Assembly (NCBI GenBank): GCA_026770575.1
Contig: MU657232.1
Coordinates: 189,279-241,842 of the forward strand
Length of the DNA: 52,564 nt
Source: Pelagophyceae sp. CCMP2097
Lineage: Eukaryota; Sar; Pelagophyceae
Reading direction: 5' to 3'
The position numbers were made by a program, and so were the translations under genes. Position 1 is the first letter of the stretch. Each line of letters opens with the position of its first letter. The notes beneath the pieces are model-generated. The model searched no databases. It was not told the origin of the DNA and saw only the letters and a program-made list of their open reading frames with translations. This document shows positions 20,801 through 32,190 of the stretch, one piece after another.

Positions 20801-23800
20801 GAGAGAGAGGCACGCGCGCCTCCGGACCGTAGAGGGACGCGCGCCTCCGGGCCGTAAACGGGGTCGTAAACGTCCTTTCGAGGACCGTCTCGAGGGGCCG
20901 TTCTCAACGGCGCCGTTTCGAGGGGCCGTCGAAAGGGACCGTCGAAAGGGGCCTTCTCGAGGCGCCGTCCGAAGGCGCCGTTTCGAGTAGCCGCCTCCAG
21001 GGGCCGTCTCCAGGGGCCGTCTCGAGGGGCCGGAGATAAGGGGTTTCCCTTTGGCGCCATTTCGAGGGGCCGTCGAAACGGGGCCGTCGAAACGGGGCCG
21101 TCGAAACGGTTTCGAATGGGCGTTCACAAGGGGCCGTCTCTTCGATTTCCCGTTGTCAAAGGACCTTTCGGAAGAATCCCGCGTGCCATCCCGGGACCTT
21201 TCCACGTCTCTTTTCGGGGCGCGGTTTGCCCCGTGTGTTTGCAACCCGCGCCGGAAAAAGGCTGCTGCACCCCGCCCTCTAAAATGCGCCCCCGACACTC
21301 TCCAGATGCCCTTTTTTTCGAGCAAGCCCCCTTGGTTGGGCGCTCTTTCTTGCCACCGCCCCGTCCGAGCACCCGCACCCTGATCCAAAGGGCCGTTGCG
21401 GAGGTCCGGGCCGGCCACCGGGCCGAGGGGGGTGAACACAGATTCGGCCGTCTTCGAAGGGCTCTCCCTTCGAGGGGCCGTGTCGAGAGGGGTCCTCCAA
21501 AGGGGGCCCAGAGGGGCCCTCCAAAGGGGCCATCCAGAGGGCCCGTGTAGACCGTCGCCTTTCCCCAAGCCTTTCAAACGAGGCTGGAGCACCCGTCCTT
21601 GTCAGCCTCGTTTGAAAGGCGAACTTTCGGCACCAACCCACGGAGCACCCCCATATGCCGATTTGCCGCGTCGCCGATCCACCGGCCTCTTTCAAGGGCG
21701 CCTTTCAAGAGCCCGCAAGGAAAGGGCCCCTGCAAGGCCTTGCCACTGGCACGGCCGAATATGCGCGGTCACTTGCGAGGGCCTTTTCAAGGCCCCTCGG
21801 CAAGGCCCCTCGGCAAGGTCCCTCGGCAAGGCCCCTCCGAATGGGCCCGTCCTTGGGGCGCGTCCAGGGGGCGCCGCATTCGGGGCCGCAGTCGAAGAGA
21901 CCGCCCTTGTGGGCCTTTGCGGGCCGTGCCTCCGGTCAAAGGAAGTGTCCAAAGGCAATGTCAAAGGCAGTGTCAAAGGGATTGTCCATAGGGATTTTTT
22001 CAAAGGGGCCGCCCGAGCGACCATCTCAGAGACCTTGCGGGCCTCGAGAAGGGGCCCTTCTCCACGGCGCCGTTTCGAAGGGCCGTCGAAAAGGGGCCGT
22101 CTCCGGCGGGGCCGTCCGTCTCCGTGGGCCATTTCGAGGCACCGTCTTGATGCGCCGTCTCGATTTGCCGTTTGGAACGGCCCTTGAAAAGGGCCCTCGG
22201 CAAGGCGCCGTCGGCAAGGCGCCGTTTTTTCGAAAGGGGCCGTCGAAGAAGCGCCGTTCGGCATGGCCTCTTTCGTCAGCCCTTTTTTGAAAAGGCCCCT
22301 TGTCCGCCCTTTTTGAAAAGGCCCCTTGCCCTTCTTGCCCCTGTCCTTCTTGCCGTCGCAGGGCGCCGTTTCGAGTGGCGCGTTGGGCGCGCCGTCGGCA
22401 AAGGCGCACAAAACGGGTTTGCCGCGTTTTGGCCGCCGGGAAGAGCGGGCCCTTTTCCAGGCTTGGTGTGTGGACTTTGGGTGGCTCCACATCATAAACT
22501 CACAGTTGGTCACCACGACGAAGATGCCCAGCGTCGCCCCGAGGTCCTTCACCGTCTCCGTCTTGCCCGTGCCCGCCGGCCCCGCGGGCGCGCCGCCAAA
22601 GGACATGTTCAACGCCTGCGCCAGAGTGATGTAGCAGCGGTCCGTCAGCGGCGTGATGACCAGGCGCTCCTTGGACCCCATGTACTCGTACTGGTAGGTA
22701 AAGTCGGCGTCGGTGATGGAGATGACGCAGGCGCCGTCGTCGGACACGCTGTCCGCGCCGTTGGCCCGCCTGAGACGAAAAGGGGTTCCGGGGGGCTTGG
22801 CTTTCAAAAAGGTGTTGCGGGGTTTATGCGCTTTTAAAAAGACCGGGGTTCCGGGGTGTTCCATTTCGGCGCACCAGTAGAAGCGCGCCTGCTTGGTCCA
22901 CTCGAAGTCGTTTGCGTCCTTGATCTCCTTGCGCTTCACGCCGTCCATCATCGCCTTGGTGACGTCCTTCTGGTGGACGTGGATGGTGACTAAAGTCTCG
23001 ATCTTGGTGCGGTTCACTTTCGCCCCCAGGTCCTGGAGGCACCAGCTCGAGAGCTCGCGCAGCACGTCCTGCTGCCGCGAGTTGCACTCCTTGACGGCGT
23101 TCTTCTTCTTGCCACAGTCCTCCAAGGCGGTCTGCGTGTCCGTGGTCCACATGTACTGGATCCCCAGCAGCGCAAACTGCGCCAAATTGGAGTCCACGAA
23201 GTCGCGCAGCGTCGAAAGCTCCGTCCCGGAGGCCGCAATCGAGCTGCCGGCGCCGCTGCATTGGTACTTCATCGTGCGCTGCATGTGCTTGAGCAGCACC
23301 AAGAGCCAGTCTTCGATGTTGCCCACGGCGGGCACCGGCTGGACGAACATGATCTGCTCGTGGCCCGCGCCGCCCTTGCCGTGCATCAAGCGGATGATCG
23401 TGCGGTCCTTCTTGTCGTGGTCCACCTGGAGGCGGTGTTCGGGTTTTCAAAAAGGCGTTTTCAAAAAGAATTCTGTTTCAAAAGACAGCAGTTCGGGTTT
23501 CCGACAGGAGCGCACCCTCTCCAGCGCGTCGAAGACCGTCTCGTAGTGGTGGTTCATGCTCGTCGGATCCGAGCCCTGGGACAGGATGATGAGCAGCTTG
23601 GAATTGGAACAAAAGTAGAAGCGCGGGAAGCGCGAGCGCTTGGCCTCGAGGTAGCCCTCGAGCGACTTTTGGCACCGTTCCAGCTCGGAGTACATCTCCG
23701 GCAGCTTGCATTTCAGGAACTCGTTCTGGCAACATTCCACCACCAACTTGGTCTCCGCCGACTTTTGCATGATCTTCGACCTAGGTGCTTTTTAAAAGGG

Positions 23801-26800
23801 TTCGAAGACCTTTGCAAAAAGGTTTTGAAAAATAAAATAAAGTCTTTAAAAAAGTTGTTTAAAAAACTTTTAAAAAAAAGACCCGCGCACCAGTCCTTGT
23901 CCACCTTGGAGAACTTTTTGGCTTCGACGGGCAGCTGCTTTGCGATGTCGCCGCCCGTGAAGACGGATTCGAGGGAGCACCACATGAGCTGGACCTTGAT
24001 CCACCTTTCCAAGGTGTCCGAGGCGTCGCTCAGCGCGGCGAGCTTGGACTGCGTCTCTTCCCGGAAGGGCGCGACGTGGCGCATGGTCAGCATGGTCTGC
24101 AGCGCCATCTGCGCTTCCTCGAGCTCCTCCATCAAGCCGCCCGTCGCTTGCAAAGTGGGCACGGGCCGCGACTTCCAGTCGCGGAAGGAGAACTCGCGCA
24201 TCTGCCAGATGGCGTCGATCTCCGCCAGGTCCTTTTCGATCTTCAACTGCTTCTCCGCGCCGTCGGTCACCTCGAGCACGTCCTCGTTGAACTTTTCCAG
24301 CTTGAGCTTGAGCACGTCCTCGAGGGCAAACTCGGGTGCGGTCTGGTCAAAGTTCGAACCCGTCAGCTCCTTGACCTCGTCCCAGTGCCGCGGCATGACC
24401 GAGGGCTTGGAGAGCTCCTGGATCAGCGGCAGCACGATGAGAAAGTCGTCGATCTGGCCTTTGAGCCGCTTGTACGCGTCGTACTGCCGCAGCCGGGCGG
24501 GCATCTTCTTGCACCGGAGCGAGAACTGCTCCATGGTCTGGGACATGTCGTTGATGTTGTCCACGACGGAGGTAAAGGCCATGGACTTCCAGTCTTCGAG
24601 GCGGTCCTTGACGTCGGTAAAGAGGCCGAAAAGCTGGTCGAAGAGCAAGACGTCCTTCTTCGTCTGGTCCAGGTCCGGGTACTGCGTGAACGGGAGCGCG
24701 AAGAGCTCCTCGCCGCCCCGGGCCATGTCGAACTTGCGCGAGCACTGGGCGAGCTTGTCTTTTGCGAATCGGAGCCGGTCCAACGCCTTTTCCGGCTCCA
24801 CGCCGGGCACGCCGGGGCCGGCGTGCAGCCAGTCGTCGCGCAGCTTGCCCACCTCGCTCTTCAGCGCCTTGATGTCCTTCTTCAGCCGCTTCTTGTGCAC
24901 GTGCTGCTTGGCGGACAGCTCGTCCGCCCGCTTCGCCGCCGTCAGGACGAGCTTCCTCCAGCTCGACCGGAGCACCGTCTTGCGGTCCACCTCGGTCTTC
25001 TCCATGAAGCCCGGCGGCAGGTTGTGCTCGAGCATGGCGTACATCTCCATGATGGGCAGGACCTCTGCGTCGATGCCCGACTCCCGTTCGCGCACCTGCT
25101 TGAAGAGGAGCATCATGCCCCGGAGGGCGTCGAGGTCGTCGTCGCGGACCACCTTCTCCAGCTTGACCGACGTGGACCGGATGTACTCGGACAGCGACTC
25201 GAGCTTGGAGCACGCCTGTTGGTGCAGGTTGTCGCTGTACGTGACCTTCCAGAGCTGGCACTCCGCCTTGAGCTGCTGCTTGAGGCCCTTTGTGTTGAGC
25301 GACAGCGCGCCGATGTTGTGCACCGACGGGATCTGGTCGATGTTCAGGTCCACCCGGGAGAAGCTCCGGAGCTGCGACTCGTAGTCGTCCAGCGAAGGTT
25401 CGTTGGAGATGAACTCCCTGTACGCTTCCGACTTGTCCTTCTTCCAGACCCAGTCGTAGGCGGAGAACGAGGCGAGGTAGTCGTGGACCGTGTTGCGGAT
25501 GCCCTGGACGCACCCCGTCAGCAGCAGCGCCACTCGGACGATCTCAATGTCCTTTGTGATGCGCTCAAAGAACGTCGGCGCCTCGCCCGCGCGGTGGTTG
25601 CCGACGACGGCGTGCCAGTCCTTGACGGATTTGAAGCACTGCAGAATCGCCTGCGCCGAGCGATTGATGCACTCCTGGATTGCGTCCAGGCTCGGCTGCA
25701 GGACCACCCTCGGCGGCGCGAGCTGGACCATGACCTCAAAGAAGGGCCGCGTGACGAACAGCAGATTCGCGCCCACGCGCGTCGCGATCCTCTTCTTCAA
25801 CGCGTTCATCGAGTTCTTGGCGCAGTGCAGCAGGGCCTACGTTGTGGATCCAACCCGTTTCCGACTTTGTGGGGGGCGCATTGCCGTCAAAAGAGACCGC
25901 CTTTGAAAAGGGCCCGTCCGGAGCCGGGCAAAAGTCGCCGACGGTGCAAACAAGCCCGCCGAGAGCAAAGGCTCGAGGCAGGTCCACCAGGGCATACGTC
26001 AGTGGCAGATGGTGTCATAGTTTCATGTCAACAGCCGCCCCTTGATGCGCAGTCTCGGCTGCTTCTTGGATCAGGTGGGTTTTCACCCCCAATTCGAATC
26101 GGCTTTCCCGGCAATCCCCCAATGAGAATCGACCTTTTTCTGAACATATTCTGCTCGATCGGAGCCCCGGGATGCCTTTTTTCTGAACATATTATATTTC
26201 CAAGCTCCCTGCTTGGTCAGAAACGATTCTCGTTGGGGGTGCAACTTGCTCGGCGCGGCTCTCGGCAAGGCCCGCCGAGATCGAAAGGTGGCCGAACTCG
26301 AACGGTTTTCGAAAAGGTGTCACCTCGGATTCCGTCCAGGCCCGTTTCCAACGGCGCCGTTTTCGAAAATCGAACGGCCCACAATGCGAGAGAAGCAGGG
26401 GCCAGTGACAAAGTTGCGGGGTCCGAGCCCGCCTCGATTCGCGGCGGACCTTGGAGGATGGACCGTCTTCAGGTCCCAACGCCTCTCCAGAGCATTGTGG
26501 CCCAAAGCCGCGGTTCAAGGCGGCCTCGTGGATCAAGTGGTTCTCACCCCCCCTCGGGGCAAGAGCCGCCGAGACCGGCGGCGGTGTAAGGCAGCGCGAC
26601 CGTCGAAAGTCCAACCTCCGGGGAAAAAGGCGCGTCCGCGGGCCCTTTTTGACCGACGCGGCCTGCAAGCTCGGAAAACCCGAATCCGAAAGGCCGCGGA
26701 ACCCGAAAGGCCAGGGGGCGCTTTCAAAGCCAGAGGGCGCCGAAAGACCCCCGTCGGCGGCCGACACGGCGGCCCGTTCAAGGACCAAGGCCTACCAAAG

Positions 26801-29800
26801 GCGCAAGGTGGGCCTGCCAAAGGCCAATTCCAAAGGCAGAGCCCCCAAAGGCCGATTCAGCGCCCCCAAAGACCGCTTCCAACTGCCCATCTCGGCAATG
26901 CGCCCAAACTGCGGCGTTGCCGCTTCTGCCTGCGTCGTTCCGCCTGCGTGGCCGCTCGAACCACGGTGCCGGCGTTGCAGAACGTGGCCCGTTCCCCGGA
27001 ACGACCCAATTGGAGGGCCCGGTGCACTCGGCCCGGTGAACTCGGCCCGAAATGGCTCGAAGAAAAAAGGAAAAAGAAAGGCCAAAAAGACCGTCCCGGG
27101 GGCGCGCAAAGGCCCCGAGACGGCCCCCGCGACGGCCCCCGGGGCGGCCCCCGCGACGGTCCCCGAGACGGTCGCCGAGACGGCCCCCGCGACGGTCCGG
27201 TGACGAACTCGAGACGGTCCAAAGAGGCGGTCCAAACGGCCGTATCACCGTCCGCCGGCGCTTGGGGCTCTTTGAGAGTCCTTTCGAGGGCGCCGCCTTT
27301 GGACGGCCGAAATTTGGACGGCCGAATGGAAAGAGGGCTCCGAGTCGGTCCCCGAGACGGCCCCCCGAGACGGCCCCCCGAGACGGCCCCCCGAGACGGC
27401 CCCCCGAGACGGCCCTTGCTCCAGTCCTTTCGACTTTGCGCTCCCGCTGGGGCCTCTGAACAAGGCCCCTCCTCTTCTTTTGTTCTTCGAGACGGACCCT
27501 CTTCGAGACGCGCCTCTTCAAGGGCTCTCTTCAAGGGCTCTCTTCAAGGGCCGACGTTTCGGCCGATCGAGGCAGGGCCCTATTTCGGCGGTGCCGGTGA
27601 AACCCTTTTCAAGTTGCGCAACGGCGTCGTGGCGGTACGATGCCGGGAATGGGGCAGAGATGCGGGAATGCGGGCTCGGACAGCGATGCGCGGGGCCCCT
27701 GCGCTTTAAAAAAAGCCAGACTGGAGACCCGCCGACCCGGAAGCACTGGTGGGTGCAAGTCGAAAAGCGCCCCGCGAGCAAAAAGGCCGTTGGAGCAAAA
27801 GGGCCGTTGGAGCAAAAGGGCCCGCGGGAGCACAAGGGTCCTTTTTCAACGTTTTCAACGGGCCGACTTGGGCCCGTCCGCTCTTCAATGTCGCGTGCCG
27901 CTCAAATACGGCCGCCGCCGCACTTTTTAAAAGTGCGGCCCCGGGAGCACAAAGGCCTTTCCGTGTTTTCCAAACTCCACGGACCTGGTACATAAAGTGG
28001 TTGTAGTGCTTCTTCAGCTTGGCGACCTCGTCGTCGGAGACGTGCTCGCACTGCGAGTCGAAGCGGTAGTTGGAGATGATCTTGACGAGATCCTCGACTG
28101 CGTGCTCGATTTCCAGGTTCTTGCCTTGCAGCAAATCCGACTCGGAGCCGATGTGCACCTGCTGCATCTTGACGAACTCTTCCACGGTGAACGACTGGTT
28201 CTCCGGCAGGTCGACGAGGAGCGTGCGGGAGACGACCTTCAAGTTCTTCTCGACGCGGTGCTCGATGATGTCGTTGATGTTCTGCACCAGCTGCTCCAAC
28301 TTGCGCAGCCCGCGGTGCACGTGCAGCTTGTACGAATCGATGTTCATCGACGTCCACGTCAGGGTGATCATGCCCGGTCGGAGTTCGTACTCCATGTCGT
28401 TGAAATGCGGCCGGAGGACCATGGCGGTGACGGGGATGACCATGGTCACGATGCGGTCGTATTCGTCCAGGCCCCAGTGCAGGTCGTTGTAGTACGACTT
28501 CAGCTTCTCCTCTTGGAACAGCACGATCTTGGCAGCCTCGGGGATCTCGGCGCCCATGCGGTCGAGGCACTTGGCTTCGCGGATCAGCTGCAGCAGCTCC
28601 ATGTCGAAATTCACGTACAACTTTTGATCCTCCGGGTGGCGGATGATCAACGTCGCCTGGAGGCCGCTCTTGGCAGAGTCGATGGACTGCACCCACGCCT
28701 AAGTGCGCCAGAATCCGTTGCAACGTCTTCTAGTGCGCCAGAATCCGTTGCAACGTATTCTTTCGGCCATGCTTCGAGGCGACGACTTGCCCTGGTCCAG
28801 ACCGACAAATCCGGGGCCGTCTACCAGGGCCCTGACCGTTTCGAACGGCCCTCAAAGAGGCACCGTCGAAAAGGGGCCGTCTCGTGGCGCTCTTTCGAAC
28901 GGCCGCCTCCAGGGGCCGTCGAAAAGGGGCCGTCTCTCACGGCGCCGTTTCGAGGCGCCGTTTTGAGGCACCGTCGAAAAGGGGCCGTCTCGGGGACGGT
29001 CCCAGGGTCGTGGCCAAAGGTCTTCGGGGCCGTCTCGATGCCATGGGAAAAAGCGGCCTCGAGGGCCGTCCCAAGGTCCGTAAAGGGGTCCGTCTCCATC
29101 GGGCCGTTTCTCGGACCGTGTTGACGTCTCCCGTCGGGGCCATCTCGAGGAGATCGAGGCCTTGAGGCTGCCACCGGGCCCGTCTTCAGGCCCGTCTCGA
29201 CGGAACTGCCGATTCGAGGCCGCGCCCCGCCAGAATCAATTGCGGCGTCTCGAAGCCGCCGTTTCGAGGGCGTCTCGAGGCGTGCGTCGCGGAGACGGCA
29301 TGCATTCTCGACCCTTGGGCCGTCTTCAGACTTCGGGGCCGTCTTCAAAGAGGCCGTCGAATACGTTGGCTGGGAGGCTCTTCAGACCGCCGGTTTCCGT
29401 CAGAGCCGGCCTGGACCGTCAAAGAGGCCGTTGGAAGAATTCGGGCCGTTTGAAGCATTCGGGCCGTTTGAAGCATTCGGGGCCACGAGTCGCTTTGTGT
29501 TCGGGGCCTCGATTCCCAGGTCGTTGCACGGGTTCGGGTTTCTTGGTCTTGGACCGGTCGGCGCACCTGGTGCCAGAGGTACTCAAAGGCGACGAGGGTG
29601 CGCGCGAGCTTGTTGTACATGCGTATGATGCGCCGCGCGCCTTGGCCGTCGAGGACGTTTTGGTTCGACTCGAACTGTTTCATGGGCTCCTCTATGCGTT
29701 TGAGCAGATGGCGGCTCCACGTGATATTCCCGGCCACCGGCGGCAGGTTCCTCGGGATGGGCGGGTCGTGCTTCTGCGACTCGTACAGCTGCTGGACCTA

Positions 29801-32013
29801 ATTATTCGGCGAATCAGAGTTGAACGCGACTCAGCGGCACTTGTACCTGCTCGAGTTCGACGCCGTAGTTCTGGAAGATGATGTTGAGCTTGGAGTCGAG
29901 GTCGCTCTTCAGCGTCTCCCGCTGCAGGATGGCCTGGAACTTGTGCAGCAGATTGAGCGAATTCTCGATGGAGGTGATGTTCTCAAACGACTGGTTGATA
30001 AAATGCTGCAGCAGCGACTCCAAGTCCGAGATCTTGACGTTGAACTCGACGTAGTCCCGGTCGAACTTGTTGTTGTGGTAGTCGAGCAGGTCGTGCCGCT
30101 TCTGCCGGAAGTCGCGCACGATGGCGTGGAAGTGGTCGATGAGCTCCTCCATGCCCTCGAGCTTGTTGTTCGAGAGCGACTTGAACTGGTCGATGGTGGA
30201 GAACATGTCGATGAGCTTGATGATGCGGCGGCAGAAGAGGTCGAACTTGCCGAAGATTTGCATCTCGTTGAAATCAAACTGCTTCCCCTTGGAGTTCGTC
30301 GCCAGCTTCTTCTTCGTCAGGCGGTACTGCTCCTGGTACGCCTCCGAGAGCTTGAGGCACGCCTCCAGCTGCCGCACCAGCTCCTGCTCGTCCTTGTCCC
30401 ACAACGAGTCGAAGAGCTGCTGCGACATGTCCCTGCACACCTCCGACGGCGAAATGCCCCAGATCGACGCCTTGCAGTTCACAATCATCTGGTCCGTGAT
30501 GCAGGCGAAGAGCGCGGTCATCCTCTCCTGCGTCGAATAGTACCGCGCGATGGTGTGGATCATCTTGATGGAGTTTGTCAGCGCGGGGAGCGTGTCGATG
30601 ATCGTCGTCGCCGTCCCCTTGTACAGCGGCTCGATGAACCTCTCCAGGGTGAAGAGGTACTTGACGTTATCCTTCGCCTCGTTGGCCGCCTCGGTGATGT
30701 TCACGTCCGTCTGCTTCCACCTACCGGATTCAATCAAAACCTCGCGCCCCCCGGAGTTGCCAAAAATGAAACACAAATAGGATCTACCTCCGCAACAGCG
30801 CCATGAGCTTTTGCTTGGAAGGGTCGGCGGAATTCTTCGTCACGGACTGCAGCAGGTGCACAACAGCCTTGCAGTCCTTGCGCTTCAACTGCTCGGCGAT
30901 GGAGGTCAGCCGCTGCATTCGGCCCCTCCAGTTGTCCAGCTCCTTGAGCGGCCCGACGTCCTCCTCGTCCAGCCTCGACGAGGGCTCCTCGAGGTACTGC
31001 GCGATCTGGCCGCACCAGCCGGAGAGCAGCTGTTCGAACTGCGGGATCAACTCCGGGTTCACCTTCGACTGTTGAGAAAACGTCTTCACAGAAAGGCCCT
31101 CTGGCGAATTCATCACCGGCGAGTCGAGCACCAGGCCTACGCAGGGGGCGGATCGGGATCGTTGCTCGAAGAAAGCGAGAGGCACCTCCGATGAGCGAGC
31201 TCAGCGCTTCCTTGACCGTCCCGACGAAGTTCGCCATCTCGGCCAAGAAGTCGACCTTTTGCTCCTCGTCCGCCTTGCCCCACTGCTCGGAGTTTTCGAA
31301 GATGGGTTGGAAACAGCTGTCCAAGTAGTTCGCAATGGCGCCGAGCGCGTTGCCGCTCAGTTCCACGTATAAAAGCTCGGGCGACGACGACTTTGTCAAG
31401 TCGAGCGCGACTCCCGCCGGCAGCGCCCGGATGAAGACGGCGCACTTGGCCGAAAGCCGCGTCGCCGACCCCTGGCAGAAGAAGAGCTCGGGCGACGACT
31501 CAGATGGCCAGCCCTCGTCGAAGTCGCCCTTCTCAGAGACGGGCGCCTGGTAGAACACGAACAGCTTCGACTCGGCCGTCTCGCCCTTGAGGAAGTGCTC
31601 CAGCTTCTTAAAGTTGGACGGCAGACGCACAAAGCCCTGCACCTACCAAACAACAGACTCCAAGAGCGGTCCCCCGGAAGAAACCGACCCGCCGCGAAAG
31701 GCATTGCCACAAAGGCCCCGCCCGTCTCGACAAACGCGCGGGGGCGCCGATATTTAAAAGCGGGGCAGTTGCACGAAACGCGCAGACTCTCAAACGTCCA
31801 TCGCGCGCGGCGCTTCGCAATGCCGCCGCCGTGGCGAACGCGCGGCCGCGGGCCTATAGCCCGGGCCCCCGAGACGGCCGAAGCGCCCCGGCCTTGAAGC
31901 GGACGCAGTCTCAGAGTTTGGACGCCGCACCGCACTTTGATGTTGTCGACGTCTGGGGCAAACGCATCGACGATCTTCCCGATCACCCAGTGGTGGCGCT
32001 GCGTCAGCGCCAT
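8828..32013 (-). CDS. DNAH5: Axonemal outer-arm dynein heavy chain, DNAH5/DNAH8 (gamma) type, complete
   Basis: This is the motor subunit of a ciliary outer dynein arm: ATP hydrolysis drives sliding of doublet microtubules. I spliced 21 exons: 32013-31936, 31642-31186, 31136-30788, 30720-29847, 29797-29567, 28698-27985, 25836-23891, 23780-23516, 23425-22875, 22769-22504, 19279-17290, 17172-16824, 16779-15716, 15645-14971, 14899-13663, 12478-11957, 11397-11018, 10925-9458, 9379-9320, 9269-9004, 8927-8828. They sum to 13842 nt (4613 aa, the usual family length), with all phases joining. Visible features: N-terminal tail (to about 1150), linker (about 1150-1640), AAA1 P-loop GPAGTGKT near 1885 with FDEFNR near 1936, AAA2 GPTGGGKT near 2179, AAA3 GSEGTAKT near 2508, AAA4 GVGGSGKQ near 2888, stalk and microtubule-binding domain about 3045-3480, AAA5 SIQNGILVT, AAA6 and C-terminal GFFNP...HWALRGTALL. 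All P-loops look intact. DNAH5/8 assignment rests on SIQNGILVTRSSRFPLLIDP and related segments. The start ATG opens a short exon (RHHWVIGKIV) that fits the family N-terminus. Confidence 0.95.
11398..11956 (-). other. Dynein intron 16, GC-rich
   Basis: 559 nt between the exons ending at 11957 and starting at 11397. The 5' site is GTGAGT and the 3' site is GTAG before G. It consists of GC-rich sequence with repeated GGGCC(C)TCGAG-like words and no recognisable gene. ORFs here on either strand are shadows or low complexity. Confidence 0.85.
12479..13662 (-). other. Dynein intron 15 containing a tandem array
   Basis: 1184 nt with a GTGCGT 5' site and CTAG before G at the 3' end. It carries the 16-bp tandem array at 12757-12950, and the rest is GGGGCC(G/C)T-rich sequence similar to that in introns 5, 6 and 10. 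The frame reads through part of it as Lys/Arg-Gly-Pro-Pro repeats, which I treat as non-coding. Confidence 0.85.
12757..12950. repeat. 16-bp minisatellite, about 12 copies
   Basis: The unit GGCGGTCCCTTTTTTC is repeated head to tail about 12 times, with one 15-bp unit and a few GGCGG-to-GACGG changes. It lies wholly inside dynein intron 15. On the transcribed strand it reads GAAAAAAGGGACCGCC, a purine-rich A/G tract alternating with GC. Confidence 0.9.
19280..22503 (-). other. Dynein intron 10, 3.2 kb, the largest in the gene
   Basis: 3224 nt, splitting the codon after VVVTN in AAA1. The 5' site is GTGAGT and the 3' site is ATAG before G. The content is GC-rich low-complexity DNA with repeated GGGGCCGTC, CAAGGCCCCTCGG (about 21785-21840) and GTGCCGAGAAA units (about 20515-20545). 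It also holds a perfect 18-bp inverted repeat at 21569-21620. No transposase, RT or RNA gene was recognised, and the long ORFs in it are Arg/Gly/Pro-rich readings of the repeats. Confidence 0.8.
21569..21620. repeat. Perfect 18-bp inverted repeat
   Basis: The left arm GCCTTTCAAACGAGGCTG (21569-21586) is exactly complementary to CAGCCTCGTTTGAAAGGC (21603-21620), with a 16-nt loop. The arms are less GC-biased than the surrounding intron 10 sequence, which suggests an inserted foldback element rather than a by-product of low complexity. Confidence 0.9.
25837..27984 (-). other. Dynein intron 6, 2.1 kb
   Basis: 2148 nt with a GTCCGT 5' site and GTAG before G. About 26.0-26.3 kb is less GC-rich and contains two copies of TTTTTCTGAACATATT (near 26128 and 26189). 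The remainder is GGCCCCCCGAGACGG-type minisatellite (for example about 27340-27415) and Gly/Pro/Arg-coding low complexity. No gene was recognised. Confidence 0.8.
28699..29566 (-). other. Dynein intron 5 with tandem and minisatellite repeats
   Basis: 868 nt with a GTGCGC 5' site and TTAG before G. Close to the 3' splice site it holds two tandem copies of a 30-bp unit (AGTGCGCCAGAATCCGTTGC..., about 28702-28760). Beyond these lies GAAAAGGGGCCGTCTC-type sequence shared with introns 10 and 15. No gene was recognised. Confidence 0.8.
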
Positions 32014-32190
32014 CGGAACGCCCGTCCACCCGGCGCGCGAGGTGGGGGCGTACGATGGGCGGCTAACGCGAGGTTACCGTGCCAACGGAACCTCTCTCTG
32101 TGACACCGGCAAACTCTCTATTTTCGGCGATGGTCCGTCCACCCTCGCTTCGCAGAGCCCGTGGCTGCGTGAGCCCGTGGCTGCGTGAGC
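32014..32190. promoter_or_regulatory. Divergent intergenic region, dynein and WAFAK-repeat gene
   Basis: 177 bp separate the start codons of the minus-strand dynein gene (32013) and the plus-strand organelle protein gene (32191). Any promoter for both must lie here or overlap their 5' UTRs. A tandem duplication, GAGCCCGTGGCTGCGT repeated, lies immediately before the plus-strand ATG. I see no canonical TATA box. Confidence 0.5.
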
